From Betaproteobacteria bacterium (GTDB lineage Bacteria; Pseudomonadota; Gammaproteobacteria; Burkholderiales; Sulfuriferulaceae), in the NCBI GenBank assembly GCA_003455595.1, contig DMQT01000153.1:11583-18102 (forward strand): 6,520 nucleotides of DNA, read 5' to 3'. This document shows, in pieces, positions 1-6,313 of this stretch (positions are counted from its first letter, which is position 1; the number at the start of each line of letters is the position of its first letter). The position numbers and the translations under genes were made by a program. The notes under the pieces are model-generated. The model was not told the origin of the DNA. It did no database searches and saw only the letters and a list, made by a program, of their open reading frames with translations.

Positions 1-1247
1 TGGCGGATAAAAGCCCCTGCAACATGCTTGCGACTGTCCAGAACCGGAAAACTGCCCTTCGCGCGCGCAAGCTCAATCGAGGTGCGGTAAGCCGTTTCGC
101 ATATATGCTGCATGACTGTGGCGGCCGTTGCTCCTGCTGCTTGCGTGTCATAAGGCAAACCCAGCATGGCAAGCGCATCTCCCAGCCCCGTTATCCCCAG
201 GCCAATGCGCCGCGTGGCAAGCGCGACCCGTGCCTGTTTCCGTAGCGGAAAGCGCGACAGAGCCCACACATTGTCCAGCATGCGCGTCGCCACCGTTGCG
301 GTCTCTTCAATCGCGACAAAATCCAACGTGGCCTGTTCGGTAAAGGGTCGACGGACGAACTGGGTCAGGTTGATCGATCCAAGATCACACGCGCCATAGG
401 GTGGCAGGGGAATCTCGCCGCAAGGATTGGTAGCGCTGAGTGTTTCTGCATATGCCAGGTTGTTCAGCGCGTTGATACGGTCGATAAACAAGACGCCAGG
501 ATCAGCATGGTCATAAGTGGCCAGCATGATGTCGCGCCACAAATCCCGGGCGCGAATCACGCGAACAACTTTTGAGCCATCCACTTCAGCGGACGGAAAA
601 ATCAGCGGCCAATCGCGGTCGTCCTGCACCGCGCGCATGAAGGCATCCGTGACCAGCACCGATAAATTGAAATGCCTGAGTTTGGCGGGATCCGACTTGG
701 CCTGCACAAAGTCGAGGATATCCGGGTGATCGCAACGCAGGGTCGCCATCATTGCGCCACGCCGTGCACCGGTGGAAAGGATGGTGGCGCACATCGCATC
801 CCATATGTGCATGAATGACAACGGTCCAGAAGCAACCACGCCCACCCCCTGCGCCACCATTCCGGCCGGGCGCAACGTAGAGAAATCGTAGCCCACGCCG
901 CCGCCCTGTTGCAAGGTCAATGCGCCTTCCTTCAGCGCATCGAAAATGCCGCCCATCGAATCCTGGATGCGACCCATGACAAAACAGTTGAACAATGCCA
1001 CACGATGCGCCGTACCGGCCCCAGCCAGAATGCGCCCGCCGGGCAGAAATTTGAAATCCTCCAGCGCGGCATAAAAACGCTGCGCCCACTGCGCTCGATT
1101 AGAGGATTCCACACTCGCCAGCGCACGCGCCACACGGTGCCAGGTATCGGTAATATCAGCCTCAAGTCGACCACGCGCATCATGCGAGCGGTACTTGCTG
1201 TCCCATATGTGGCGGGAGATATCCGCCATGAATGCATCGTGTTCCAT
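1..1247 (-). CDS. nrdJ: Adenosylcobalamin-dependent (class II) ribonucleotide reductase, N-terminal part, cut by the window edge
   Basis: This cytosolic enzyme reduces ribonucleotides to deoxyribonucleotides, using a thiyl radical generated from coenzyme B12. I translated 415 codons by hand with no stop; the 3' end lies beyond position 1. Visible landmarks are FNCFV (Cys88, first cysteine of the redox pair), QQGGGVGYDFS (about 113-123), TGARRGAMMATLRCDHPD (about 159-176), the active-site ATNPCGE (Asn274, Cys276 thiyl radical, Glu278) and GACDLGSINL (Cys287, second redox cysteine). There is no N-terminal ATP-cone; the protein goes straight into a short lead (HIWDSKYR). The ATG at 1247 is the first in-frame start after a TAG at 1259-1257. 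Its Shine-Dalgarno is weak, and a second in-frame ATG lies at 1229. The class II call rests on the compact N-terminus and family resemblance, because the C-terminal cysteines and cobalamin-binding regions are partly outside the window. It lies 82 bp downstream of the YyaL gene on the same strand. Confidence 0.93.
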   Translation of the reverse strand, partial: MEHDAFMADISRHIWDSKYRSHDARGRLEADITDTWHRVARALASVESSNRAQWAQRFYAALEDFKFLPGGRILAGAGTAHRVALFNCFVMGRIQDSMGGIFDALKEGALTLQQGGGVGYDFSTLRPAGMVAQGVGVVASGPLSFMHIWDAMCATILSTGARRGAMMATLRCDHPDILDFVQAKSDPAKLRHFNLSVLVTDAFMRAVQDDRDWPLIFPSAEVDGSKVVRVIRARDLWRDIMLATYDHADPGVLFIDRINALNNLAYAETLSATNPCGEIPLPPYGACDLGSINLTQFVRRPFTEQATLDFVAIEETATVATRMLDNVWALSRFPLRKQARVALATRRIGLGITGLGDALAMLGLPYDTQAAGATAATVMQHICETAYRTSIELARAKGSFPVLDSRKHVAGAFIR

Positions 1248-1329
1248 GCGCCCAGCCTATGACATTTCCACATAAAACAACAGGTGCCAGACAATGCATA
1301 CCAGTCAGCACAGGCCGATTTGTGATAAC

Positions 1330-3384
1330 TCAGGCCAGTCCCGCACGCGGCTCGGGCGAACAGACTTCCAGCAACACCTGACAGTCATGAATGGGAGGCA
1401 GACAATGTCCCCCATGACAGATCCACGCGCTCACCCCGGACAATACGGGCTTGTCCAGTGCTTCGGGTAATCCCTCGACATTGGCCTCCAGCGCCAGAAT
1501 CAGCGTATGCGGCCAGTTGTGTTGTGCCAGTTGCTCAGTCCACGTCGCCGTTGTGCCAGACAAGCCGCGCAGAATGACAATGCGCGGCGCAACGAGCAGT
1601 TCCTGCAGGGTCATCAGCAGCGTCATATACCCCGCCCCCAACCGCGCCAACGTCGGATAATACAGCGCCAGCGTATGCTCCGCGGCCCGGATATAACGCG
1701 GCTCGCCGAGCAGATGTCCGAGCCGTTGCAACGCATGCGCAGCAATGCCGTTACCCGACGGCATCGCGTTGTCATGACCAGGTTTGGGGCGATGGATGAG
1801 CGGCTCGTGGTCGTGGCTGGGGAAATAAAAACCGCCCACCTCGGTGTCTTCGAATTGCGCCAGCAGCGCCTCAGCCAGTTCACGTGCAAAACTCAAATCG
1901 GCCGGACGGAACTGCGCCTGCATGAGTTCCAGCAAGGCATCAAGCAGGAAAGCATAGTCGTCCAGATAAGCGTTGAGGTGGGCCTTACCATCCTTGTAAG
2001 TTGCCAGCAGGCGGCCATTGCACCACATTTTGTTGCGAATAAAATCCACCGCACGCTGAGCGGAGGCGATCCACGTTGGCTGATTCATGCGCCACCCGGC
2101 ATGCGCCATGCCCTGAATCATCAGCGCATTCCAGCTCACCAGAATTTTCTCGTCGCGCCCCGGCCGAACGCGCTGTTCGCGCGCGGCCAACAGCTTGGCC
2201 TGTGCGCTGGCGAGTAGCGCCTCGGCCTGTGACAGCGGTATCTGTCGCGCTTGCGCCAGGGTTTCAAGCGGCGTGCATACCAATAGATTCCAGTGCTGAT
2301 GCTCGAAATTCGGTGGCTGATCAAGACCAAAATACGGCGCAGCAACGGCGTATTCCTCGGCGCTCAGCACAGCGGCGACCTGTTGCGGCGTCCATACGTA
2401 GAATTTGCCTTCTTCGTGCTCCGAATCGGCATCCAGACTGGAATAATAGCCGCCCTGTGGCGACTGCATCTCGCGCATCACCCAGCTGCCAATGCCCTCG
2501 GCAGTACGCACATAAACAGCCTCGCCACTCAAGGCCGCCGCATCGGCATACAGCGCCAGCAGCGGACCGTTGTCGTAGAGCATTTTCTCAAAGTGCGGAA
2601 TCGCCCATTGCGCATCCACGCTGTAGCGGCAAAAACCACCACCAAGCTGGTCATTGATACCGCCTTCGGCCATTTTACGCAGGGTGTACAACGCCATCTG
2701 CAGCGCGTCCAGATCGCCGGTATCTGCCGCGTAGCGCAGCAAAAATGCCATGTCAGTCGGGCGTGGGAATTTGGGCGCCGCACCAAAGCCACCGTGAACG
2801 CGGTCGAAACTCTGCGCCAATTCGCCCACTGCCTGCGCTAACGGCGCGTCGCTGAAATCCACTTGCCCGGGCGCACCGGGTACGGTGTTGCCAAAGGCGC
2901 GCAGCAGCGAAGCATTTTGCGTCGCGATGTCGTCCTGCCGGGTACGGTAAATCTCGTCCACGCGCGCCATCACCGCCATGAAACCCGGCAAGCCATGACG
3001 CGCCTGTTTAGGAAAATAGGTACCACCAAAAAATGGCGTCTGATCGGGTGTGAGAAACAGCGTCAGCGGCCAGCCGCCGTTACGCTCGGTCAGCATGTGA
3101 TGCGCGGTTTGATAAATGTGATCGAGATCGGGGCGCTCTTCGCGGTCAACCTTGATGTTGATGAAGTGCCGGTTCATCATCGCTGCAGTCTCGACGTCCT
3201 CGAACGACTCGTGCGCCATCACATGGCACCAGTGGCAGGCCGAATAGCCGATCGACAAGAGTATCGGTTTGTTCTGCTCGCGCGCGAGTGCAAGCGCTTC
3301 CTCACCCCACGGATACCAGTCCACCGGATTATCGGCATGCTGTTGCAGGTAGGGGCTGGTTTCGGATTTGAGGCGGTTCGTCAT
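1330..3384 (-). CDS. yyaL: YyaL/DUF255 family protein: N-terminal thioredoxin-like domain plus six-hairpin (alpha/alpha-barrel) domain
   Basis: This is a 684-residue protein, about the usual family length (COG1331, related to human SPATA20). Residues 1-160 form a thioredoxin-like domain opening with [19 protein letters not shown]. It has a CHWC active site (Cys50, Cys53) and a likely cis-proline in NGGWPL (Pro106). The rest matches the family's helical-barrel region: [12 protein letters not shown] (198-209), [11 protein letters not shown] (245-255), [13 protein letters not shown] (260-272), LDADSE (317-322), a [11 protein letters not shown] motif near residue 410, and a C-terminal ICHGGHC cysteine pair. 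There is no signal peptide, so it is expected in the cytosol. The start is supported by GGGAG at 3395-3391, six bases before the ATG. It follows the adaptor gene by 31 bp and is probably co-transcribed. The biochemical role of the family is not established. It resembles N-acylglucosamine 2-epimerase-type barrels, but no substrate can be inferred here. Confidence 0.95.
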   Translation of the reverse strand: MTNRLKSETSPYLQQHADNPVDWYPWGEEALALAREQNKPILLSIGYSACHWCHVMAHESFEDVETAAMMNRHFINIKVDREERPDLDHIYQTAHHMLTERNGGWPLTLFLTPDQTPFFGGTYFPKQARHGLPGFMAVMARVDEIYRTRQDDIATQNASLLRAFGNTVPGAPGQVDFSDAPLAQAVGELAQSFDRVHGGFGAAPKFPRPTDMAFLLRYAADTGDLDALQMALYTLRKMAEGGINDQLGGGFCRYSVDAQWAIPHFEKMLYDNGPLLALYADAAALSGEAVYVRTAEGIGSWVMREMQSPQGGYYSSLDADSEHEEGKFYVWTPQQVAAVLSAEEYAVAAPYFGLDQPPNFEHQHWNLLVCTPLETLAQARQIPLSQAEALLASAQAKLLAAREQRVRPGRDEKILVSWNALMIQGMAHAGWRMNQPTWIASAQRAVDFIRNKMWCNGRLLATYKDGKAHLNAYLDDYAFLLDALLELMQAQFRPADLSFARELAEALLAQFEDTEVGGFYFPSHDHEPLIHRPKPGHDNAMPSGNGIAAHALQRLGHLLGEPRYIRAAEHTLALYYPTLARLGAGYMTLLMTLQELLVAPRIVILRGLSGTTATWTEQLAQHNWPHTLILALEANVEGLPEALDKPVLSGVSAWICHGGHCLPPIHDCQVLLEVCSPEPRAGLA

Positions 3385-3415
3385 GTCCGGCTCCCGCTAA
3401 ATGGATGAGCGTAGC

Positions 3416-3934
3416 CTAACGCCCTTTCGCCAGCACAATCAAGGTGGGCGGTTGCAGGGTGGCGGCGACATACATACCCGGCTCTGCCATGCGCGCGGTG
3501 ACGGTACCGTCGAATGGCGCACGCAGCGTACTGTCTTCGAGGTTTTTACGGGCGATGATGAGACGTGCCTGCGCTTCTTTGACGGCGGAGGCGGCACGCG
3601 CGTGGCGCAGCTTGGATTGATCGAGTTCGGTGGTCGAGCTCACCGCCCGGCTGTACAACTCTTTGACGCGGGCGAGGTCGCGGTCGGCATCGAGGCCCTC
3701 TTCCTTGACGCGCTCCACCCCGGCTTCGGCTTCCATCACGCGCGCCTGATAGACCGTCGCATCCAGCGTTACCAGCGCCTGACCTTTTTTAACGTGCTGG
3801 CCAACGTCAACCAGCACGCTTTTAACCACACCCGATACCGGCGTAGTGAGCGGCACGCCGCGTGGCTGGGCGGGTTGAGCCGCGTACGCCAGCGGCATCA
3901 GGAACAAGACAAGCAGCGGCCAGAGCAGTTTCAT
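3416..3934 (-). CDS. Very short HlyD/RND-type periplasmic adaptor (membrane-fusion) protein
   Basis: This is a 172-residue protein with a signal peptide (MKLLWPLLVLFLMPLAYA, cleavage likely after Ala18). A first lipoyl half-motif follows (about 27-60: PVSGVVKSVLVDVGQHVKKGQALVTL is the type). A coiled-coil hairpin (about 61-135) and the second lipoyl half (LRAPFDGTVTARMAEPGMYV, about 137-156) come next. The hairpin tip fits the TolC-docking pattern R-x3-L-x6-S (Arg89, Leu93, Ser100), followed by ELD. Ordinary adaptors run to about 330-400 residues with a beta-barrel and a membrane-proximal domain; this one stops 16 residues after the second lipoyl half. The ATG at 3934 is chosen because GAGG lies nine bases upstream and it gives a standard signal peptide. 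The same frame extends to an ATG at 3943 and a TTG at 3949, the latter overlapping the TolC stop. It presumably bridges the TolC-like channel encoded just upstream to an unknown inner-membrane partner. Confidence 0.85.
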   Translation of the reverse strand: MKLLWPLLVLFLMPLAYAAQPAQPRGVPLTTPVSGVVKSVLVDVGQHVKKGQALVTLDATVYQARVMEAEAGVERVKEEGLDADRDLARVKELYSRAVSSTTELDQSKLRHARAASAVKEAQARLIIARKNLEDSTLRAPFDGTVTARMAEPGMYVAATLQPPTLIVLAKGR

Positions 3935-3943
3935 CGTGAGCAT

Positions 3944-3947
3944 CCTC
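3944..3947 (-). promoter_or_regulatory. Ribosome binding site (GAGG) deciding the adaptor start
   Basis: GAGG on the minus strand lies nine bases before the ATG at 3934 and overlaps the stop codon of the TolC-family gene. It favours MKLLWP as the true N-terminus over the TTG at 3949 and the ATG at 3943, which have no comparable site at a suitable distance. Confidence 0.5.
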
Positions 3948-5235
3948 AAGGTTGTTTGGCCGTCAGCGCGACGATGTCTGCAAGCGGCTTGCCCGCCAGC
4001 GCTTGCAGACGCGCCTGGGCGATGGCAATGCGATATTCAACGGTGCGCGCGCGCTGCGCAGCAGTCATGGTCTGCGCCATGCTGTCGCCCAGGTTGGTTT
4101 TAAGTTCCAGTTCGTACTCGGCACGGCTACGGTCGAGCGCGATGTCACGGTAACTGATCTGCGCCTGCGCGGCGGGACGGCCACTGCCGCGCAGTTGCTG
4201 GATTTCAAGCAGGGTTTCGAGCAAGGTTTGTGACAGTTCGAAATTGAGTTTGTCGGCACCCGCCTGCAGTTTCTGAAACTGTGCCTGTTCGCGCCCGATG
4301 CGCGCATCGACGCGCCCGCCCTGGTAGATCGGCCAGGTCAGGATCAGTCCGGCGCTTAGACTGTCGCGCGTGATTGAAGTGCGGCTGTAATCCGCCGCCG
4401 CCACTTCGGCATCCAGACTCGGGGCATATTCCTTGCGCAGCCCGGCCAACCGCAATTGCTCGGCGGCGAGTTGCTGCTGTTGCGCCCGCACGCGCGGATT
4501 GTGTGCCAGCACCCACGGCAACAGGGTTTCGTAGTCGGGCAGCTTGACGTTGTTGTCCGGCAACTTGGGTTCTTCCAGCTCCGACGCCAACACACCGGGG
4601 CGGTTGAGCGCGTTGGCCAGCAAGGCGCGCGTCGCCCGCTGACGTGCCAGGCTGGCGTTACGTTTCTCGCGCAAGTCCTGGTAATGCGCTTCGAGCACAG
4701 CAAACTCGGGGCGCGACAACTGACCGACTTCGACACGGTCGCGTGCATTGTCCATCGACACATATGCCACCGCCATGAATTCATTGTCGGCGGCGTATTG
4801 CTGATCGGCCAGCAGCACGTCGAAGTAGCGCGTCATAATCTCCAGCCGTCGCTGGTCGCGTGTATCAAGCAGGGCGCTTTCGCTCGCTGCAACTTCAGCC
4901 TGTGCGGCACCGACGGCGGATTCGGTACGTGAAAAGTCATACAGATTCTTGCGCGCCACGATGCGGGCACTGTTGTCGGCGCTCCATTGGTCGGTGCCCA
5001 CGGTGGAGCGGCCACGCCGCAGCACACCTTCAAAATTTACGCTGAGGTCTTGCCGCGCTGCCGCACCGCGCATATCTGCCTGCGCTGCGGCCAGATCAGC
5101 CTCTGCGGCACGCAGATCGGGGTGGGGATCATCGGCCGTGGCAAGTGCAGCGGCCAGGGTCAGCACCGGGTCAGCCTGGCAGTCCACCGATGCGGTAAGC
5201 GCCAGCGCCAGCAACCACGCCGCTGAATACCTCAT
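3946..5235 (-). CDS. TolC-family outer-membrane efflux/secretion channel protein
   Basis: TolC-type proteins are trimeric outer-membrane beta-barrels with a long periplasmic helical tunnel, through which substrates leave after delivery by an adaptor and an inner-membrane pump. This one has 429 residues, within the usual range. It starts with a signal peptide (MRYSAAWLLALALTASVDCQA, cleavage likely before DPVLT). Two long, alanine- and glutamine-rich helical repeats follow. The first opens with HPDLRAAEADLAAAQADMRG and the second with AHNPRVRAQQQQLAAEQLRL, the doubled outer-membrane-efflux-protein pattern. The WPIYQGGRVDARIGREQAQ segment (about residue 300) is the typical beta-hairpin-to-helix junction of the family. 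The start codon overlaps the upstream thioredoxin-like gene's stop (ATGA, 4 bp), and no strong Shine-Dalgarno precedes it, so translation is probably coupled. The substrate is unknown. The adaptor follows directly, but no pump gene does. Confidence 0.93.
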   Translation of the reverse strand: MRYSAAWLLALALTASVDCQADPVLTLAAALATADDPHPDLRAAEADLAAAQADMRGAAARQDLSVNFEGVLRRGRSTVGTDQWSADNSARIVARKNLYDFSRTESAVGAAQAEVAASESALLDTRDQRRLEIMTRYFDVLLADQQYAADNEFMAVAYVSMDNARDRVEVGQLSRPEFAVLEAHYQDLREKRNASLARQRATRALLANALNRPGVLASELEEPKLPDNNVKLPDYETLLPWVLAHNPRVRAQQQQLAAEQLRLAGLRKEYAPSLDAEVAAADYSRTSITRDSLSAGLILTWPIYQGGRVDARIGREQAQFQKLQAGADKLNFELSQTLLETLLEIQQLRGSGRPAAQAQISYRDIALDRSRAEYELELKTNLGDSMAQTMTAAQRARTVEYRIAIAQARLQALAGKPLADIVALTAKQP

Positions 5236-5753
5236 TGCCCGGCAGGCTGGCGTTTATACGCGGCAAACGGCTTGTCCTTGTACGCGCCCGCCACCACGTA
5301 ACGCCCGAGCTGGATAAATTCAGCTGCGTCCTTGGTGACGCCGGTGTAGCGTGTGACTGGCTCGCCGCTGGTGTCGAAGAAGATGAAGGTGGGTGTGGCA
5401 CGCGCGCGGTTTTTCAGCGCAAAGTCTTTCTCGGTGGTTTGCACGCCCTTGAAATCGGTCATCGCGGCACCGCCTTTGACGTCCATCTCAAACACCAGAA
5501 AGTGTTTGCGATAGTAGTCCTGCACCTCGGACTGGTTAAGAATCGTGGATTTCATGCGTTCGCAGAACGGGCAGTCTTCCATCACGAACATGATGAGCAC
5601 GCCCGCTTTGCCTTCCTTACGCGCCGTTTGCATCTCGGCCTGAAAATCCCCCAGCTTGGGCTGGAAGAAATAGGTCTGCACATCGCGCACTTCGGCCATG
5701 GCCGTGGTGGCGAACAGCAACAAGGCGATACCCATTATGCGCAACATCTTCAT
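5232..5753 (-). CDS. Secreted thioredoxin-fold protein with CPFC active site (SoxW-like)
   Basis: This is a 173-residue exported protein. A signal peptide (about 1-20, ending ATTAMA) is followed by a thioredoxin fold with the active site EDCPFCERM (Cys61, Cys64) and a likely cis-proline in RATPTF (Pro121). The stretch between them (SEVQDYYRKHFLVFEMDV) fits the Thioredoxin_2/SoxW type, periplasmic thiol-disulfide proteins that are usually kept reduced by a DsbD/CcdA-type membrane protein; none is encoded here. GGAGG sits four bases before the ATG at 5753 and ten before the third codon, also ATG, so either could be the start. It lies 23 bp after the TlpA-like gene, and its stop overlaps the TolC start by 4 bp, so it is firmly within the operon. 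A role in handling a thiol or disulfide tied to the export genes is inference from this coupling only. Confidence 0.9.
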   Translation of the reverse strand: MKMLRIMGIALLLFATTAMAEVRDVQTYFFQPKLGDFQAEMQTARKEGKAGVLIMFVMEDCPFCERMKSTILNQSEVQDYYRKHFLVFEMDVKGGAAMTDFKGVQTTEKDFALKNRARATPTFIFFDTSGEPVTRYTGVTKDAAEFIQLGRYVVAGAYKDKPFAAYKRQPAGQ

Positions 5754-5776
5754 CTCTCCTCCAGCTTTCGCCGGGT

Positions 5777-6241
5777 TTATTTTTTATTCGCTGCTTTACT
5801 GTTGATGTAATCCTCAACCGCTTTTTTTGTCAGTCCACCGACTTGATAGGCGACCAGCTTGCCTTCTGGATTGTATAAATAGCTGGTAGGCAGCCCTTGC
5901 AAACGGCCGAATTGAGCCGCAATCTTAGAGTCACCCAGCACAATTGGATAGCTGATAAACATACTATCGGCAAAACCAAGCACCTGTTTGGGGTCCTGGT
6001 AGTCCATCGCAATGCCGATCACCTCCAGTTTGGTCTTGCGGTATTTTTCGTGCAGCGCAATCAGATCGGGAATTTCTTCCAGGCACGGAGGGCACCAGGT
6101 CGCCCAAAAATTCACCAGCACCCACTTGCCTTTATAGCTGTCCGACGTATGCACCACGCCTTTGCTGTCGGTGAGGGTGAAGGCTGAGGCACTCGCCACA
6201 AACAACAACAGGGAGATACCCAGCAAAATTCGTTTCAACAT
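5777..6241 (-). CDS. TlpA/ResA-like secreted thiol-disulfide oxidoreductase (CPPC)
   Basis: This is a 154-residue protein of the TlpA/ResA/AhpC-TSA-like thioredoxin group, which reduces disulfides in the periplasm, often in cytochrome c or oxidase maturation. A signal peptide (about 1-20, ending VASASA) precedes a fold with VNFWATWCPPCLEEIP (Cys50, Cys53) and the cis-proline loop RLQGLPTSYL (Pro118). The charged, lysine-rich C-terminus (SKAANKK) is not conserved in kind. An in-frame ATG at 6292 would add 17 residues before the signal peptide and overlap the divergent gene's start. I chose 6241 because AGGAG lies seven bases before it and it begins exactly at the signal peptide. It is the first gene of the presumed minus-strand operon. 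Confidence 0.92.
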   Translation of the reverse strand: MLKRILLGISLLLFVASASAFTLTDSKGVVHTSDSYKGKWVLVNFWATWCPPCLEEIPDLIALHEKYRKTKLEVIGIAMDYQDPKQVLGFADSMFISYPIVLGDSKIAAQFGRLQGLPTSYLYNPEGKLVAYQVGGLTKKAVEDYINSKAANKK

Positions 6242-6248
6242 ACACAAA

Positions 6249-6253
6249 CTCCT
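6249..6253 (-). promoter_or_regulatory. Ribosome binding site (AGGAG) of the TlpA-like gene
   Basis: AGGAG on the minus strand lies seven bases before the ATG at 6241. It fixes the start at that codon and argues against the longer in-frame start at 6292. Its last plus-strand base is also the first base of the TATAAT read on the plus strand. Confidence 0.75.
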
Positions 6254-6258
6254 ATAAT
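6253..6258 (+). promoter_or_regulatory. Candidate -10 box (TATAAT) for the plus-strand lyase gene
   Basis: A perfect TATAAT lies 32 bases before the ATG at 6291. Transcription would start near 6265, giving a leader of about 25 bases. No good -35 hexamer stands 16-18 bases upstream (TTCGTT at 6229-6234 is the nearest, at 18), so the promoter may need an activator, or the match may be chance. Confidence 0.35.
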
Positions 6259-6259
6259 T

Positions 6260-6274
6260 GCGGTTTTTAACCGC
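6260..6274. promoter_or_regulatory. Palindrome GCGGTT-TTT-AACCGC in the divergent intergenic region, possible operator
   Basis: This is a perfect inverted repeat with 6-bp arms and a 3-base centre, lying between the two divergent start codons. It falls right over the start expected from the plus-strand TATAAT. That position suits a repressor site controlling one or both directions. It could also form a small hairpin in the plus-strand leader, but it is too short to be a credible terminator there. No regulator can be named. Confidence 0.4.
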
Positions 6275-6284
6275 TTTCCTGCCA

Positions 6285-6313
6285 CTTATCATGACTGCTT
6301 ATCGCACTGAAAA
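6285..6313 (-). promoter_or_regulatory. Weak candidate promoter for the thioredoxin/TolC operon
   Basis: On the minus strand, TTTTCA (6313-6308) and GATAAG (6290-6285) are separated by 17 bases. Each matches four of six consensus positions. Transcription would start near 6278, upstream of the palindrome and of the AGGAG site. The -35 element would lie inside the first codons of the divergent lyase gene. The match is modest and is offered only because a promoter is needed in this small region. Confidence 0.22.

Noticed and set aside
798..1210. CCCATATGTG occurring twice within nrdJ (near 801 and 1202)
   Set aside because: Both copies encode the residues HIWD in the same frame; this looks like chance codon agreement, not a functional repeat.
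1267..1292. TGGCACC-like sequence before nrdJ as a sigma-54 promoter
   Set aside because: The -12 GC element is missing at the required spacing.
1507..2217. Long plus-strand open frame (236 codons) opposite the yyaL gene
   Set aside because: It lies entirely antisense to a well-supported gene, has an arginine/histidine/glutamine-rich composition typical of a reverse-strand shadow in GC-rich DNA, and shows no recognisable motif.
3401..4153. Plus-strand open frame (250 codons) opposite the adaptor and the end of the TolC-family gene
   Set aside because: It is antisense to two genes with clear signal peptides and family motifs, and has no family motif of its own.
5173..5181. Cys19 in the TolC-family signal region as a lipoprotein attachment site
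   Set aside because: The preceding residues SVD do not form a lipobox (aspartate at -1), and a normal signal-peptidase site follows (CQA before DP).
5235..5810. Plus-strand open frame (191 codons) opposite the CPFC thioredoxin gene
   Set aside because: It is antisense to a clear thioredoxin-fold gene; the composition is that of a shadow and no motif is visible.
6242..6292. Longer start at 6292 for the TlpA-like gene, adding 17 residues
   Set aside because: It would place charged residues before the signal peptide and overlap the divergent gene's start, whereas the ATG at 6241 has AGGAG at ideal spacing.
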